A stretch of DNA of 64,000 bases from Dirofilaria immitis (lineage: Eukaryota; Nematoda; Chromadorea; Rhabditida; Onchocercidae): the NCBI GenBank assembly GCA_024305405.1, contig JAKNDB010000079.1, forward strand, positions 1,422,001-1,486,000. Direction: 5' to 3'. This document shows positions 22,550-35,607 of this stretch, piece after piece. Made by a program: the position numbers and the translations under genes. The notes beneath the pieces were generated by a model that was not told the DNA's origin, ran no database searches, and saw only the letters and a program-made list of their open reading frames with translations. How positions within the stretch are numbered: position 1 is the stretch's first letter; the number at the start of each line of letters is the position of its first letter.

Positions 22550-24069
22550 GAAGAAATTTCACGCCTTCTGTTCCAGTTCCGATATTTAATAATTGAGCAC
22601 GACGTTGTTCAACGAGAACTGCTAACGATTTTAATAATACGTCTTTATCCAGACCGTAAAAAGCTATAATTGAAAGAACAATTCTTAGAAATTTTTTCAT
22701 TAGAAAAAAATTCATCCAAAACTTTGAACATCCATGAATGATTTCAGCACTTTCGAAGTGTTCTGTTAAAGAAATTTTCATACGAAATCGAAATTCAATC
22801 TTTTAATGTTAAAACTGTTCCTTAATTCCTTCTTATACCTAATTTTTGCTTCTTGTAAGTCATATATACAATTGTCTCTCCGTATCTTTTCCTCCCCATC
22901 ATTACACATAACCTCAAAACATATAACTGAATATGTTATATGTTCGACTGTTACAATCATTCTATGCAATATTAGGGAAATTTATTCTTAAGAAATGAAA
23001 TTGGAAAGAAAAATATCTAACTGACATTCCTGTGTAACGTCGTCGCCTTGGGTTATTTCGTAAAGAGTGCAGGAGTGTTAAGTAGACTGTTACTTACTGC
23101 CCACTCGTATATTAATATAGCCCACTCCTCTGGACGCCTCCAATAGATGTGACACCGATTTTTACCTTTATCTAACCAATCGATATGTCCTACAAATCAG
23201 ATTTTTCTTCCAATCATTAATCTTTGCATTCATGAATTCCTTAAATTATGACAAGCATAATTTCGCAATAAAAATACACATGGATTTCAAATTAATTCCA
23301 ACTTTCATTTTTAAAAAATTACTTTATAAGATGAAGGATGAACCAAAAAAATAATGAATGATGGCGGGCCTTTTTCGGAAGATACTGGGAAAATTGGCCA
23401 AAGCATTATTATGTGACTTTTTAGGCAAAGTTCTATTTTTAGGATATGGGAAATGCAGAAACTAACAAACAAAAAAAGTTTTTAAAAAAATGTTGCTAAT
23501 ACCACCTACTTGTGTTTTCAAGATAATCGAACACTATTCGTATAGCGTCCAGTGATAACTTTCGATTCAGCGTACTATTAATGAACAATTCTGAATTTGA
23601 TATATCTGCCAAGTCTACTGTGTAAATTTTGTGAAATTGGCAATAATCGACGACTAATCGACTCCAAGCTTCCAACTGTTTTTCACGAGTTTCTAAGGTA
23701 GTTTGCAAGCTAAAATAAAATAAATATAGTAGAAGTAAGACAGTTTGCCTAAAATTTATTTGTTGTAATTGTTAGAAAATATATTTTGTTAAGGAAAAAT
23801 GTCAACCTGAAATTCACGTTTGATAATAGGAATAAAATCATGAGATACGAACTAACTTATGATAATAATTATTATGCTTCGAAAGCTCTTATCATCACGA
23901 AAGAATATATTTACTGATTTTAGAAAATTGCTTTCATTATTATTACCCTTAAAAGGAAATGGAAACCAGTCCTTTCCTAATTATATTTCTTTGTTTTCCC
24001 TTTCCCTAACTTATAAACTCACGTGAAAAATGGTGGAAATTCATACTGCCATGGCCATTTAAATGACAT
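22545..24069 (-). CDS. vps-25: ESCRT-II subunit VPS25
   Basis: Winged-helix subunit of ESCRT-II, which sorts ubiquitinated cargo into multivesicular endosomes. Exons from the start: 24023-24069, 23510-23709, 23026-23191, 22545-22663. The product is 177 aa (human 176). The N-terminus MSFKWPWQYEFPPFFTLQ is the PPXF-type motif that binds VPS22/VPS36. It continues with TREKQLEAWSRLVVDYC, the hinge HIDWLDKGK, YWRRPEEWAILIYEWA, LYEITQGDDVTQE and the C-terminal GTGTEGVKFLQ. Exon 3 is 166 nt but needs 168. It has two one-base breaks, in the A7 run at about 23157-23163 and in CTCTTT at about 23062-23066, each cured by one added base. A five-codon uORF lies just upstream of the ATG. Its stop is 129 nt above TRMT61A on the same strand. 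Confidence 0.92.
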
Positions 24070-25804
24070 TTTATCCTTTCAATGCCATCGAATTTCACTG
24101 CAAGATATTATTACAACAGGCGAATTTCATATTGAAATATATTCGTTGTTATTCAACCAAATTTGTATAAATAATGATTGAGCAAAAGTATGCGTACACC
24201 AGTAAGTGCATGTGTACTTCATAAATGCATGAATTTTGTGCGTATCATTTGATGAGGAATGATTTTTACGTAAAACGACATTTTTTGAAGATCGTTAAGA
24301 TATGGATCAAATAAAAACGAGTAGCAAAAGTAACCTAAAACAAAAGTGCCTAATTTCAATAATTTTTGCTGATCGTTATGCTATCAAAGAATATATCTTG
24401 TTATCAACACTTCTCGAGGAGTTTTTCTGCTTATGCAAAACGAACAGAGAAATAATTAATATTTAAGAGTTTAATTAGCATGAGTTATTTCAATTTAACA
24501 TTTCAGTTTATAACACTGAAAGGAAGATATAAGAGAATAATTGGAACAAATCAAACAAGGAAATATATCGGAAATTATATACATATTATGGAAATAATAC
24601 TTTCAATCAAGGACAAGAATCTAATTGAATTAGTAAAAATTTCCAAGAAATCCCAGTCTAAAACAATTTAACCAACGTGAAAATGACAATTGTAGTAACA
24701 GTAGTCTATTATAAACAAAATTTTAAACTAAAAAAGAACGTGAAAACGGAAAACACGCTAATATAACCCCATACGTCCAAAATATGTGCTCGTGGGAAAA
24801 TAGCGTTGCAATAGTTCACTCTATACGATTCCTGCAGCTATCTTCCCATGATGACTTAAGAAAAATCGAATAGTAAGGTTTCTAAGATTTGAGGATTGTG
24901 GTACATAAGTTGTGGGGAAGTGGAGGTAAAGTATGGTTCACGTGTGTTTCACGTATAACTTAAAACGTCACTTGTTCTCCGTGAAGTAATCTTTTGAGGC
25001 GTGTACTTTGACTTAAATTTATTTTAAAAGAGAAAAAAAATTAAGAAAGTGAAAAGAAGTTTCAAGGAAATGGGAAAGATAGAAAATGAGGAAATATAAG
25101 AAAGAATAGGATTAGTTTAGAAGAATTAAGCTGAAATTCAGTGGAAGTAAGAAAGAAAAAGCGATATGAATTAGGGTGTAATTTCGTGACAACAGATGAA
25201 AAGTAATAATATTTCCATCAGTTTCATCTTATCACTTGTGGTAATTAAAGGCATCATTACATTTTTAAGCATAATATTGGAATTTTATTTGGTGTACTGC
25301 TATGTTACGAGCATAATTTCTTTTATCTGATTAAAAGAAAAGTGTCAGATGCTATTTTCCATTGTCAAACTTTCGAAAATTCTATTTACGTTTGTTTCCC
25401 AAATGAGATAAGGAGAAATGATAATCTCCTTATCTCATTTCGCCTTATTAGTAGTGATAATCAAAAAGATCATTGCATTGACTTTTTCCTGAGTATATAT
25501 TTCTGTTCCACGGATGTAATCACGCATCACCTCATTTTATAATATCGAACATCCGAATATTAAATTTATGTATTTTTTATGATTTCATCGGGATATTCAT
25601 GCTTGCGTGCCTCTTTTAACATATTTCTTACATTCTGATTTGTTGAACAATATTTCTACTTTTTCACTCATGTATGAGTCAAGTCATTACAGAGCATATT
25701 ATTTTTAATCAAATATTCACGTATAATTTTACAGAAATATCTATTTCAGATTGTAAGTTAGGCGTAATAGCATAGAGTAAATGGATATGTAAAGGCTAGG
25801 AATC
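24070..25804. other. divergent intergenic region between VPS25 and CARMIL
   Basis: 1.7 kb expected to hold both promoters. A likely VPS25 leader acceptor (TATCTTGCAG, minus strand) lies about 36 nt above its ATG. A perfect 16-bp inverted repeat occurs at 25401-25440. The flanks of that hairpin (about 25210-25260 and 25440-25490) look like diverged copies of each other. A CTATTTCAG acceptor about 55 nt before the CARMIL ATG could receive a leader. No coding frame is supported. Confidence 0.45.
25401..25440. repeat. perfect 16-bp inverted repeat (hairpin)
   Basis: The left arm AAATGAGATAAGGAGA at 25401-25416 and the right arm at 25425-25440 are exact reverse complements around an 8-nt loop. 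The arms contain GATAAGG, a GATA-like core. It is not part of any exon found. Confidence 0.85.
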
Positions 25805-28800
25805 ATGTCGTTATCACGAGGTGTACACGCCGAATTATGCAACTATATTCAAGGTATCATAAACATATTTTTGTTTAATTAAAAGAGAGAAGCAAATAAA
25901 TTATACACTTTGATTCATTTAATAATGAAAAAAAATTAGATTGTTAAAATTATCCAAGTTTCATGTTTTTACTTTTTACCAACAGTAATTTTCTACTGAA
26001 TATCTTTTTATCCATTATAATAACGAACTTATTCACGTAGTTTTCGTAGAAAGAGAGTATGAAAACATTGGATAAATAGGTATTGATTATATATTAACAG
26101 TTTTAGTACTAGAAGTGTCACAAACTAGTGAAACAGATTTCAGAAGTGCCAGAAAGAAATAAATCAGTTTCATTGATTAAAACATATTTCCTATCGTTAC
26201 AGAGAAATGTAATTCTCTATTCGGATCAAAGTTTTGGGATTGTCGGCTGGTATGTTGCGTAGAATGCGGTACAAAAACAGACAAATTTGAGAATCGAATT
26301 TTTGCATTATCAAAATTTCGAGTTTTCATATTACATGGGAAAACACCGTCTTCGTTGAAGATTGACCGAACTTTCCATATCTTATCAATACGTGTTATTC
26401 AAATTATCAATGATAATGAAGTAATTATTTGTCATTTTGTATTAAGCAATGAGTCATTTAGCAAACTCTGAAAAAATTTGTCAGATTTTCAGATATAGTT
26501 TTAATCGCACTGAACTGATATAAATTTATATCTCAGAACATCAAAGTTCTTTCGAAGTACCATAAGAAGATATCGTTTATTAAAATTGTAAAGTTAATGA
26601 GAAGCAGTATAATTGTTTTCATCTTTGAAGTTATTGTTTTTCCTAAAATAATCTTTCCAGATGTGCTTCAGCCTTGATGAAAATTTTTTTGGCAAAAGGC
26701 GCATTTTCATTCGTTTAGAACATGGTTCCAAAAACATTGCTCTCTCAATTCTTTCTGCTCTTAAGCATTATTTTCCGGATATTATCCAAAACTTAAGGTA
26801 ACAAAGTTTAATAAGTCTATTGAAAGATTTGTAGTTTCATTATTCAGCTGAAAAATAAAAAAATGAAGTTGACATAATTTATTGCTACCGTTAGCATTTT
26901 ACATATAAGTTGTGATAAACGGATTTCCTGTCTTCCATGTTATTATTTGTAAAATACATATAGGAATTTGCTGGAATTAATCCCGGCCGACTTATACGAT
27001 GAATTTTGGTTTTTGCCCAGTAGCCGACCATATCTACCATGTCACAATTTTCGTAGATCTTACGCTGCCATTTGTGATTATTATGACCAGCCATTCCGTG
27101 ATGAAGTTGTTTGGGTAATATTTTTTCTTCATATATTCACGTTTTTTTATTTCAACTTATATTTCAAGATTAATAGAAATTACTTGAATATTCGATGGTT
27201 TTTCAGGATATTGAAAAAATATATGCTACCCATGGAATTCATATCTTAAGATTAGATGATTTCACTCATTTGCTTCCCAGGTGATTTTTTGTATTATATA
27301 AATATTTCCTCTGCATCTTGTGGCTTGAGTTAGGACCGATTCATTTAAGTTAAGGTTTTTGGAATCATTTAAATAAATTAAAGCAAGATTTTTAATAATT
27401 TTGAACCGTCGGAAAGTCTGATTTAGTTCATTCCTTGAAATTCTCTGAAAAATATTGTAGAAAGATTTAAGCAAAACGTTATATTTTCAGAGATTTGCTT
27501 CCTATTGTAGCTGTATGTCAATATTCGTGTTATTTTACGGGCCTATGCATTGGTGATGTCAAATTAGGTTCAGATCTTGTGGATATTATTTTATCAATTG
27601 TTCGTTATTCGCGTTCTTTAAAAGTACTTATTCTTCGTAATTGCACTCTTCCGAAGTAAGTTTCCTTATTCATTTTTTTAAATGTTATGCATTTCTTAAA
27701 TTGGTTGTTGTACTGTTGATGTGGAAGAATTTTGAAAAAATTTTTCCTCCATGAATAGCAAAAACAGCTGGATGCACAAAAGAAGGAAACCTTGGAAAAA
27801 TTGTCTTCTCTGGACTTTAAAATAGAAATTCTCTCTCTAGACTTTGAAATAAAAGGAATTTATAAATTTTTGATAATATTATCGTTAGTGAAATATAAAT
27901 ACGAACTTTCAGATTTGTTATTTCATCAAAATTTTCAGAGATTTTATTGCTGCCTTTTCAAATGCTTTACAAACTAATACGTCTTTTCTGGAAGAGATGG
28001 ATTTTTCCAAGAATGTGCTGGATGATAAAAAGGGTTAACACTTCATCATTGTTGTATTTTTAATGAATCTCTTAAAAATGTTTTCTAATTTTCTATAAAA
28101 CAAATGCTGCAAATTAATCATTGTTTATCATTATGAATTTATTCTAGGTTTCGTCGCATTATCATCTTTGCTTTCAAAACTGACATCACTGCAGTCATTA
28201 ACACTTTCCGATTGTGCAATGTCAGAAAAAATGTTAATCAAATATGCTGTGGAATTTTGCAAGGAGTCAAAGCGAATGCAGTTCCTGACTGCAAATTTCT
28301 GGCTACGCTTGATTTTTCAGGGAATAATTTGAAAGATGTAAGCGCATATGAAGTGTAAATTAATGTGATAGTTTTTTCAACTTTAGACCTGTGGTTGTCG
28401 TCTAAAAAATTTTTTTGGTAAAATTCCCAACAAAGAAATAGCAGCTAAAATTAGCAATAAATTTGGAATGTAATTAGTGGATACTATTAGGCTAACTGAC
28501 TGAGAACTATATATATGTCTGCATATCGCAAATATTATATCTATAAGACACAGTGAACAGCAAAATTTATGAATGAATTAATTATTTAATTTTCTTTCGG
28601 TTTCATTATTAATTATCCACACATGCAGGATGTTAGTGATTTGCTACAACTGCTGTCGTTATGTACTAGTCTCCGAGTTTTAAATCTCTCTGGGACTGGC
28701 ATTAATATCGATAAATTATGGGCTTCGCTTATTTATGGCGGTTTACAGTTGGAAATACTAAAGTTCGTTGATCTTTTTAATGTACTGTTACTAACATTAT

Positions 28801-31800
28801 TTCTCAAACTATTGGACAAACCAATAAATTTTTTAATGAGGAATTATTATTTCCCACATATTTGTTAATAAGAGGAATTTTTGCAGTGTCATTTTGATCA
28901 TTCCTTTTCATTGTCTTTACTGATGAAAAATAATCTCATTTATAAGTTCACCGTACAATCAGTATTTTAATTTTCTCAATATCAGTGCAGTTTTGCATCC
29001 CTGACAAATGAAACCTTATAGATTTTTTGTTATTTTATATGATTTAATTTCAGATTAGCGGGTTGCCAAACGGGTCGTCGTAGTAAAGAAAGTGCTCAAC
29101 AAATGAAAGAGTATTTTTCTACTGTCGTGGCATTGAAGCAACTTGATTTTTCGAATACTACATTAAATGCGGATATTCTAAAGGTTGTAATTCCAGAAAC
29201 CTCTTAAAATCTAAGATTATCCAATCATATTCTAATGAATGGATAATGGCAGACGATATGGTAATGAAGCGGAATAGATTATGATTGTTGAAGGGTAGAA
29301 CTCTTCACTGGTACGGGTATTAATTTTTCGAGGTTAATTTTTTAAACAAATCCGTCATTATATAGGTTGAAAGTTATTCTAATTATATAATAAATAATTT
29401 TAGGCTTTGCTTCTTGGCCTCGCAAGTAACGAGCAGCTGAGACCGTTCACGTTATGTCTAAATAATGTCTGTGATAGGTGAGCATAGTTTCGCGTTAAAA
29501 TCAAGATTTCGCTACATAATTCGAATCTACCTGAACGTTTTGCTGTACTTCCGTTTCACAACTCTGATCCTCAGTGATCTGTGCCGCTGCAGCCACAGCC
29601 TGAAAATATTTAAATTATAACATTTTAAACTAAAAAGAATAGCAAATATCAATCGAATATAATAATGAATATTTCGATTCAAAAATACTATTTATAATAC
29701 ATACTTATCTAGGTAGAGCAAATAGTTCAACGACCTGAACTATGGCTTAGAATTTTTGATTTCATTTGGTTTAATCGCTGTTCCGATTTTACATAAATCT
29801 TTTTTTTCATTTGGAGATCGGTATAGCATTAATTAAAAACCAGAAATTTGTTAGTCTGAAAATAATAATAACATGCTTTAAGTTCCGAAATTTAAATTTT
29901 AATCAATATTCAATTTTTAAATTCTAAATGAAATTTTAATAACAAATTATCGGACTCTCTTAGTATACCAGTGATAAGAATCTTATCATGAAAGAAATAT
30001 CAGTGATAAGAATCTTATCATCTATTATGATTAATTTATATATCCTATAATATTATTTAAGAAATTGAAATCTTGTTAATTTTTAATTATTATTGTCATT
30101 AATTTTTCATCTTTAATGAAAAATGTTTACAGTGCTATGTCTAGATTCACTTCCAAAACATACAGTATTCAGCTGTTTATACCGTTATCAATTCTTTGAA
30201 ATGCTTTTTCGAATTTCAAATATTGTTGCTGAATTTACCTGTTTTGATTCCATCAGAAAGTTTTTATGTATATTCCTAGTGATATTCATTATGAGGACCA
30301 TATCTTGAACAGTCAGTTGTCGATATCATTTAATGAGTTTATCCAGAAGCAATTAGCAAAAGTCCTGCACAAAAATTTGTTCCTATAACTATATTGCAGG
30401 AGTTCAGTGACAGTGTTGGAAACATGCCTTGGCGGAGTGGATGTTTGTACATTATCACTAAGGGATAATAATTTGGATTCGGAATTGTTCCCAGTAGTTT
30501 TGGCAGCTTCTCAAATGCATCATCTCGCCAAATTAGATTTGAGTGGTGCAAATTTTCCAAATTGGAAACGGGGCATGAAAAATACGACAATGGTATCCAA
30601 CGTTCTGTTGGAAATTGTCAAACTTATTGGTGAGGATGACTCGGTAAATTTTTCGATAATTTCATAAATTTTACTTTGCTTTTTATCAAGGAATAGAAGC
30701 TTCATTAAGTAAAATAAAAAGTGAGGTCTTAATAATTTTAATTGATTTTCTTCTTTTCGTATTTCTTTTTCCTATCTGTTCAGAGAAATAGTGACTATTA
30801 GAATAATAAGTGATAGTCTGTTGGTTGTGTTTTATTTTTAAGATTGATCCAAAAGTAATATAATTAGATAGGATAAAAATAAAATATATGTGAGAAATTT
30901 TAGTGAATAATGAGATATTTTGAACAAATATTGTCAGAAAAATTAAAGTCGTTATTTTAGAAATTGAACGAATTGTCAATCGCAGATTGCCGATTGGGAT
31001 CACATTTAAGCATACTACTAAACACACTTGGTGTTGCATCTTCCTTGCATTACCTTGATATAACTGGTAATTCTCAGAAAATTTTGTTTTGATATCAATA
31101 TTCCTAAATTTCCGTATTCCATTATTTCATATAAAATAATTGTTATCTGCTTCAGGTAATGAAATGGGAAATTTTGGCGCTCGTCTTTGGCGAAAGCATT
31201 ACAAATTAATACTTCTTTAAAAACGGTTCTTATTGATAAGAATCAAATTACCAGTGATGGATATTTGGATATTGCACATTCGTTAATGCTGTAAGTTTTA
31301 TAATGAAACTTGATCAGGAATGTTTGATCCGATCGAGCATATATGATGTCATAGTCCGAGTGAGATATTTTCATCTGAAATTGTGGAGTAATATTATATA
31401 GTTCTAAAAAGTTCGAAAATTTTTTTCTGTCACTGCAATGGATTACGTTGCGAAAAAAGAGAAAATTAAAACTATATTTTTATATTATTCAATTTACTTT
31501 ACGTCATATTTTTTTATTTTGTTTTCAGCAACTCAACACTCATTTCTCTTCCCTTTCCTGTGGTTGATGTAGCAGAATCGTTAAATCGAACAGATCGTGC
31601 AAAAACATTGACAGCACTCACTGAAGTTTGCTTTATTATTATCTAAAATTGGTATCATAACTTTAGTAACATTGCTAGCGATAGAATACCGTCAAATTTA
31701 TAGAAGAGTAGATATGGTTTAGTATTTTCATGAAATTTTCACTGACCGAGTTTAATTATTTCAGATTGAAGCATGTATAGAGAAAAATCGTTCAGGACGT

Positions 31801-33715
31801 AGTCATTCTGAAAAGCAATACATATGTTCAGTTATTGCTTCAAAACAGGTACAGCTATGATATACAATTTTCCTTTTATTTGCTCTTCTCAAGTTTTAAA
31901 TCAGCCTATAAATTTTTTTATTATCTGTAACATATATAATTTTTCAGGAAATTGATTCATGCGATAGCGGAAATTCGAAAACTGGTTTCGAAGAATTGAA
32001 GCGGTCATTGAATACATTAGATTTATCCGAACAGCTGGACATAGAGCTAGAAAAAGTAGCATATGAGATTATGTCTCGTTTAGATGACGCTGTATTAAGT
32101 AATGTTAAGGTACTTTACCTGAATCTTTATCAAAGTCTTGTATGATATACTTATTACTAGTGTGTTTCTTGGAAGACAGTCCTGTGAGCATAAAATCCAT
32201 TATTTTTTAGCAGTGTTTGCATCCAATTATGAAAGCAGCTGAAAAGGAAGGTTTAAGTGAGCGCGCTCCAGCCATAAAACGTAGTTCGCTTGCTCGTGCA
32301 GCCTTAGTGAACAATATCACGGACTATCTATGGTAACTTTTCATTTTGCAGCATATATCATTTACTTAATTAATTTTTAAAATAATTCCAAATTAATATT
32401 TCTGATAGGAAAAAAATGACAGAGAAAATGCTAGCTTATAAGTGGCAAGTTCTGGGAGCTCCGAATAAGCTGAGAAGTTATATGTGCCTTTTGGCCAATT
32501 AAATTGATGCGAAATAATCCATTGTCAGTTACAGTGCATAACCTCTGAAATGTTGAGATAGTGATAAAATAAATCCATTATAAATGAATCTCAAATATGG
32601 CTTTACTTCAATTGATATTACTATATTGGCTGTTCTGTTTCTTCAGTCATTATCTTTTTCAGTGAAACAAAGTGGAAATTGATCAGTGAAGCTGTGCATG
32701 GGATTGTAAATGATTACCGTGTGCAATATAATAACATGACGAAAGATGCTGTAGGATTGCAAAACGGAGGGGACAGTTCACCAAATATTAATGCATCAAA
32801 TTCTGCAAAGCTAATCACCTTGAGGTAACATGTGACTTTTGCCTCATGTATCTGTAACTAATATAGCTTTACCTTATGAAAGATTTCGGATATGCATGTT
32901 GGAACCATATAATGTTTTTGTAATTGATGATTTATATCACAATTTCTTTCATTGTTTTTAGATCACATCGTCCGAAATCGGTGATTACGGAATTATCCAA
33001 TGGTGAAATGGGAGAGAAGGTAAATTTGGATGCGCCTCCCATGCCTTCTGCTTTGAATCATCCATCAAAATGCCGTCCAAAACCCATGAGAAATTTCAAA
33101 AGGATGAAGGTTGGTAGTGTTAAGGATGATTGGTACTTGTAAAATTAATCCGCAACGGATACACAAGAACTCAACATTCAAAATCGAATCGATCTAAATG
33201 TAGACCTTGATTTTCAGCCTCAAATACTCTTGGAAGAAGCTCATCAGAGCCATAGTGGGAGTGAAAATGGTGAAAATTCCGCGGTATACGATATTGCAGC
33301 TGATGAGTCGGTAACTTGTTCACCTAGAGAATCAGAGATTGACGCGCATTCTAGCAATTTGTCGATCACTGATGAATGTCATCCAGATTCACCGATTGTT
33401 ACACGTAATTGTATGCTACCTCCTTCTCAAGAGAATTTTACGAACGTTGGATTTGGCGCAGTCCAGTCATCGGTTGCATCTTTGTCACCATCAGCCAGTG
33501 CTTCTACAGCAGCTGCACCGCCTATTATACCAAGACGAAATAAGGCTGGTACACCTTTATTACCTCCGTCTTTGCCACCCAAGCCTGATCAAGGTGTTGC
33601 CTTTCGTCCGGTAAGTTGTACTGTAGATGGTGACAGCAGATCAGGTCGTAAGTCGGTGGCTGATATGGCACGATTGTTTTCATCTACTGATTCTCCATTT
33701 AGTCGCCGCTCATGA
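25805..33715 (+). CDS. crml-1: CARMIL: capping-protein/Arp2/3/myosin-I linker (LRRC16 family)
   Basis: Leucine-rich-repeat actin regulator that uncaps barbed ends by binding capping protein. Exons: 25805-25853, 26203-26420, 26661-26797, 26964-27114, 27207-27280, 27491-27655, 27939-28033, 28148-28337, 28629-28762, 29054-29183, 29404-29477, 30400-30643, 30961-31066, 31156-31290, 31529-31625, 31765-31848, 31948-32109, 32211-32332, 32409-32441, 32663-32824, 32962-33109, 33218-33715. The product is about 1,069 aa. An N-terminal PH-like domain (residues about 1-120; FRVFILHGKTPSSLKID) is followed by about 16 LRRs (TLDFSGNNLKD, VLNLSGTGIN, TLSLRDNNLDSEL, KTVLIDKNQITSDG) and a helical dimerisation region. 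Next come a CPI-like motif LNHPSKCRPKPMR and a Ser/Pro-rich tail with PPSLPPKPDQ. One-base losses at about 28269-28271 (AAA) and 31186-31188 (TTT) break the frame. With both restored, all phases agree and the total is divisible by three. Confidence 0.93.
29969..30021. repeat. two copies of a palindromic double-GATA element in CARMIL intron 11
   Basis: The same 21-bp sequence occurs at 29969-29989 and 30001-30021. Each copy contains the palindrome TGATAAGAATCTTATCA, that is, two inverted TGATAA sites. Four consensus GATA-factor sites in 53 bp suggest an intronic enhancer, but this is inferred from sequence alone. Confidence 0.6.
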
Positions 33716-33773
33716 ATCATTTATTAAGTAATTCAAATTTTAACTGTTACATCTTTTTTCTTTGTTACTGTGC

Positions 33774-33779
33774 AATAAA
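33774..33779 (+). terminator. AATAAA polyadenylation signal of CARMIL
   Basis: A canonical signal about 60 nt after the stop codon at 33713-33715. Confidence 0.5.
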
Positions 33780-35573
33780 TAAGTCATCTATCTTGAATCA
33801 TAACTACTGAATTTTGAAATTTAAAATTTTAGTCATGTAAATGTTTCTAGTTGATTGCTGATTGGGTTCGAATATTATGAATAGTTTTGGAAATTGGCGT
33901 TATTAAAAATGGTGCTGTTACGAAATAGAGCCTTTTAAAACATTTCTGTATAAGTAAATGATTGTATTTAACAAGCGTATCCTTAGCATGGAGTGTTTTT
34001 CTCCTTCCTTTTTCAATCTTTTATGCTCATAGCAAAGCTATTTGTATAATGTTTTTCCAGATTATTGTCCTTTCATCGTATTTTATTGTATGCTAATTGA
34101 AATGGAATTTGGATAGGACTGGATAACACCATACAGAATTACTAAATTATGTAATCTATATAGGTCTGGTAAATCAATTTTATGTAAGTTTGCTTGACCA
34201 ATTCGAGCAATATCCTGTCGTTTATTCTGGTTTAAATATAATGGATAGGCAATAGTCTGGATGAAATTTCTGTTGAAATTTATCATTTTGTGGAAGGGAG
34301 AGTAAAGTTGGAAAGCAGTTGATAAGAAGATAGAAAAATGGATTAATTTTAGTGCTTACTTTTATTAGTGTAAGAATAGCAGCAAGAGTGTTTATGTTGG
34401 GTAAAAGGGGAGAAGAGTGGAAAGAAATGTGATAATAACGGAATGGATACTCGAAGAATTTGTAAAATTGTTTTCACTGCTGTATTCATCATTTGTCAAA
34501 CCGTTTCAAAACACAAATACGGTAAAAGGGAATTGATTATTACATAAGCGAAAGAAAAGAAAGGATGTAGACAAGGAGGGATTGTGAGAGAAAAAGGACA
34601 ATTTGATAAGGGAATTGTATCATAGTGAAAGAATTTCTTGAGTGACGTATTCTATCGTCATCATTATTTGAAATTTATTTTTAATGCTACTATTAAATTG
34701 TGATTGTTGATGAAGTTAAGGGAGCTTTGATCAGTGAAGTTATTTACCTTAACTACTCATTATTTTTAATTCAAATTTTTCTGCTTCATCAGTTTACATT
34801 GTTTTGGTTTGCTGATCATTAATATAAAATAATATGACAAATAGGATGATATGTTGATGTTTATAAACTGTTTTGCGAAATTTTTATTATGCTAATTGTA
34901 ATTTGAACTAATTTAGTAATTTAACATATTATTCTTATTTTATGAATTTTTATAAAATAGGTGGATAATGCCAGGTATCGTTTCAGATAGCATTATGTAA
35001 AACAGAATATCGTTATCTTAAATTGATTCATAAGATTTTATGATTCATAAAATTGATTCATAAGATTTTATCATTATAAAATTGATATAAGTAGAAGTAG
35101 GGCGATAGAATATTAATATTTTTAATTATAATAGAATAAATCGAAGATTCTTTATTGATTTGCATTGTCATTTTATCGGTTTAATGCTATAATAATTGTT
35201 GTTATCATTTTTATTATTGTGTTGCATATTTCATATTAATTTGTCATTTGCAATAATTTCTTGAAATTCAATTAATATATATTATATATTACAAGAATTA
35301 AGATGTTATGATATTCTGAAATATTTGATTATTATTATGGGTAAATAAGATCATCTATTCATAATTGTGCAACGATCTAGGCTATATTTTAATTTTGTCC
35401 TAATTTTAGTAAAACAAAACAGATTTGATTTTTGTGATAAATTTTTGTTGAAATTTTTTTCATCATATTATATTTACATATAGCAAACTCAGTTATCAGT
35501 TAGTCATTTGTTCAAATAAGCGATAAAAATGGTTTATCGTTTTTAGATAAGACTAATAACTGATGGAATTTGA

Positions 35574-35575
<2 letters not shown>

Positions 35576-35604
<29 letters not shown>
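35576..35604. repeat. (TA)n microsatellite
   Basis: An uninterrupted alternation of T and A for 29 bases in intergenic DNA. Confidence 0.9.

Positions 35605-35607
<3 letters not shown>

Noticed and set aside
29478..30399. Separate gene inside the long CARMIL intron 11
   Set aside because: Frames there (for example 30123-30308) are short and AT-driven and lack splice support. Only the GATA repeats stand out.
33860..33880. tRNA B-box-like GGGTTCGAAT
   Set aside because: No A box, acceptor stem or anticodon arm can be folded around it.
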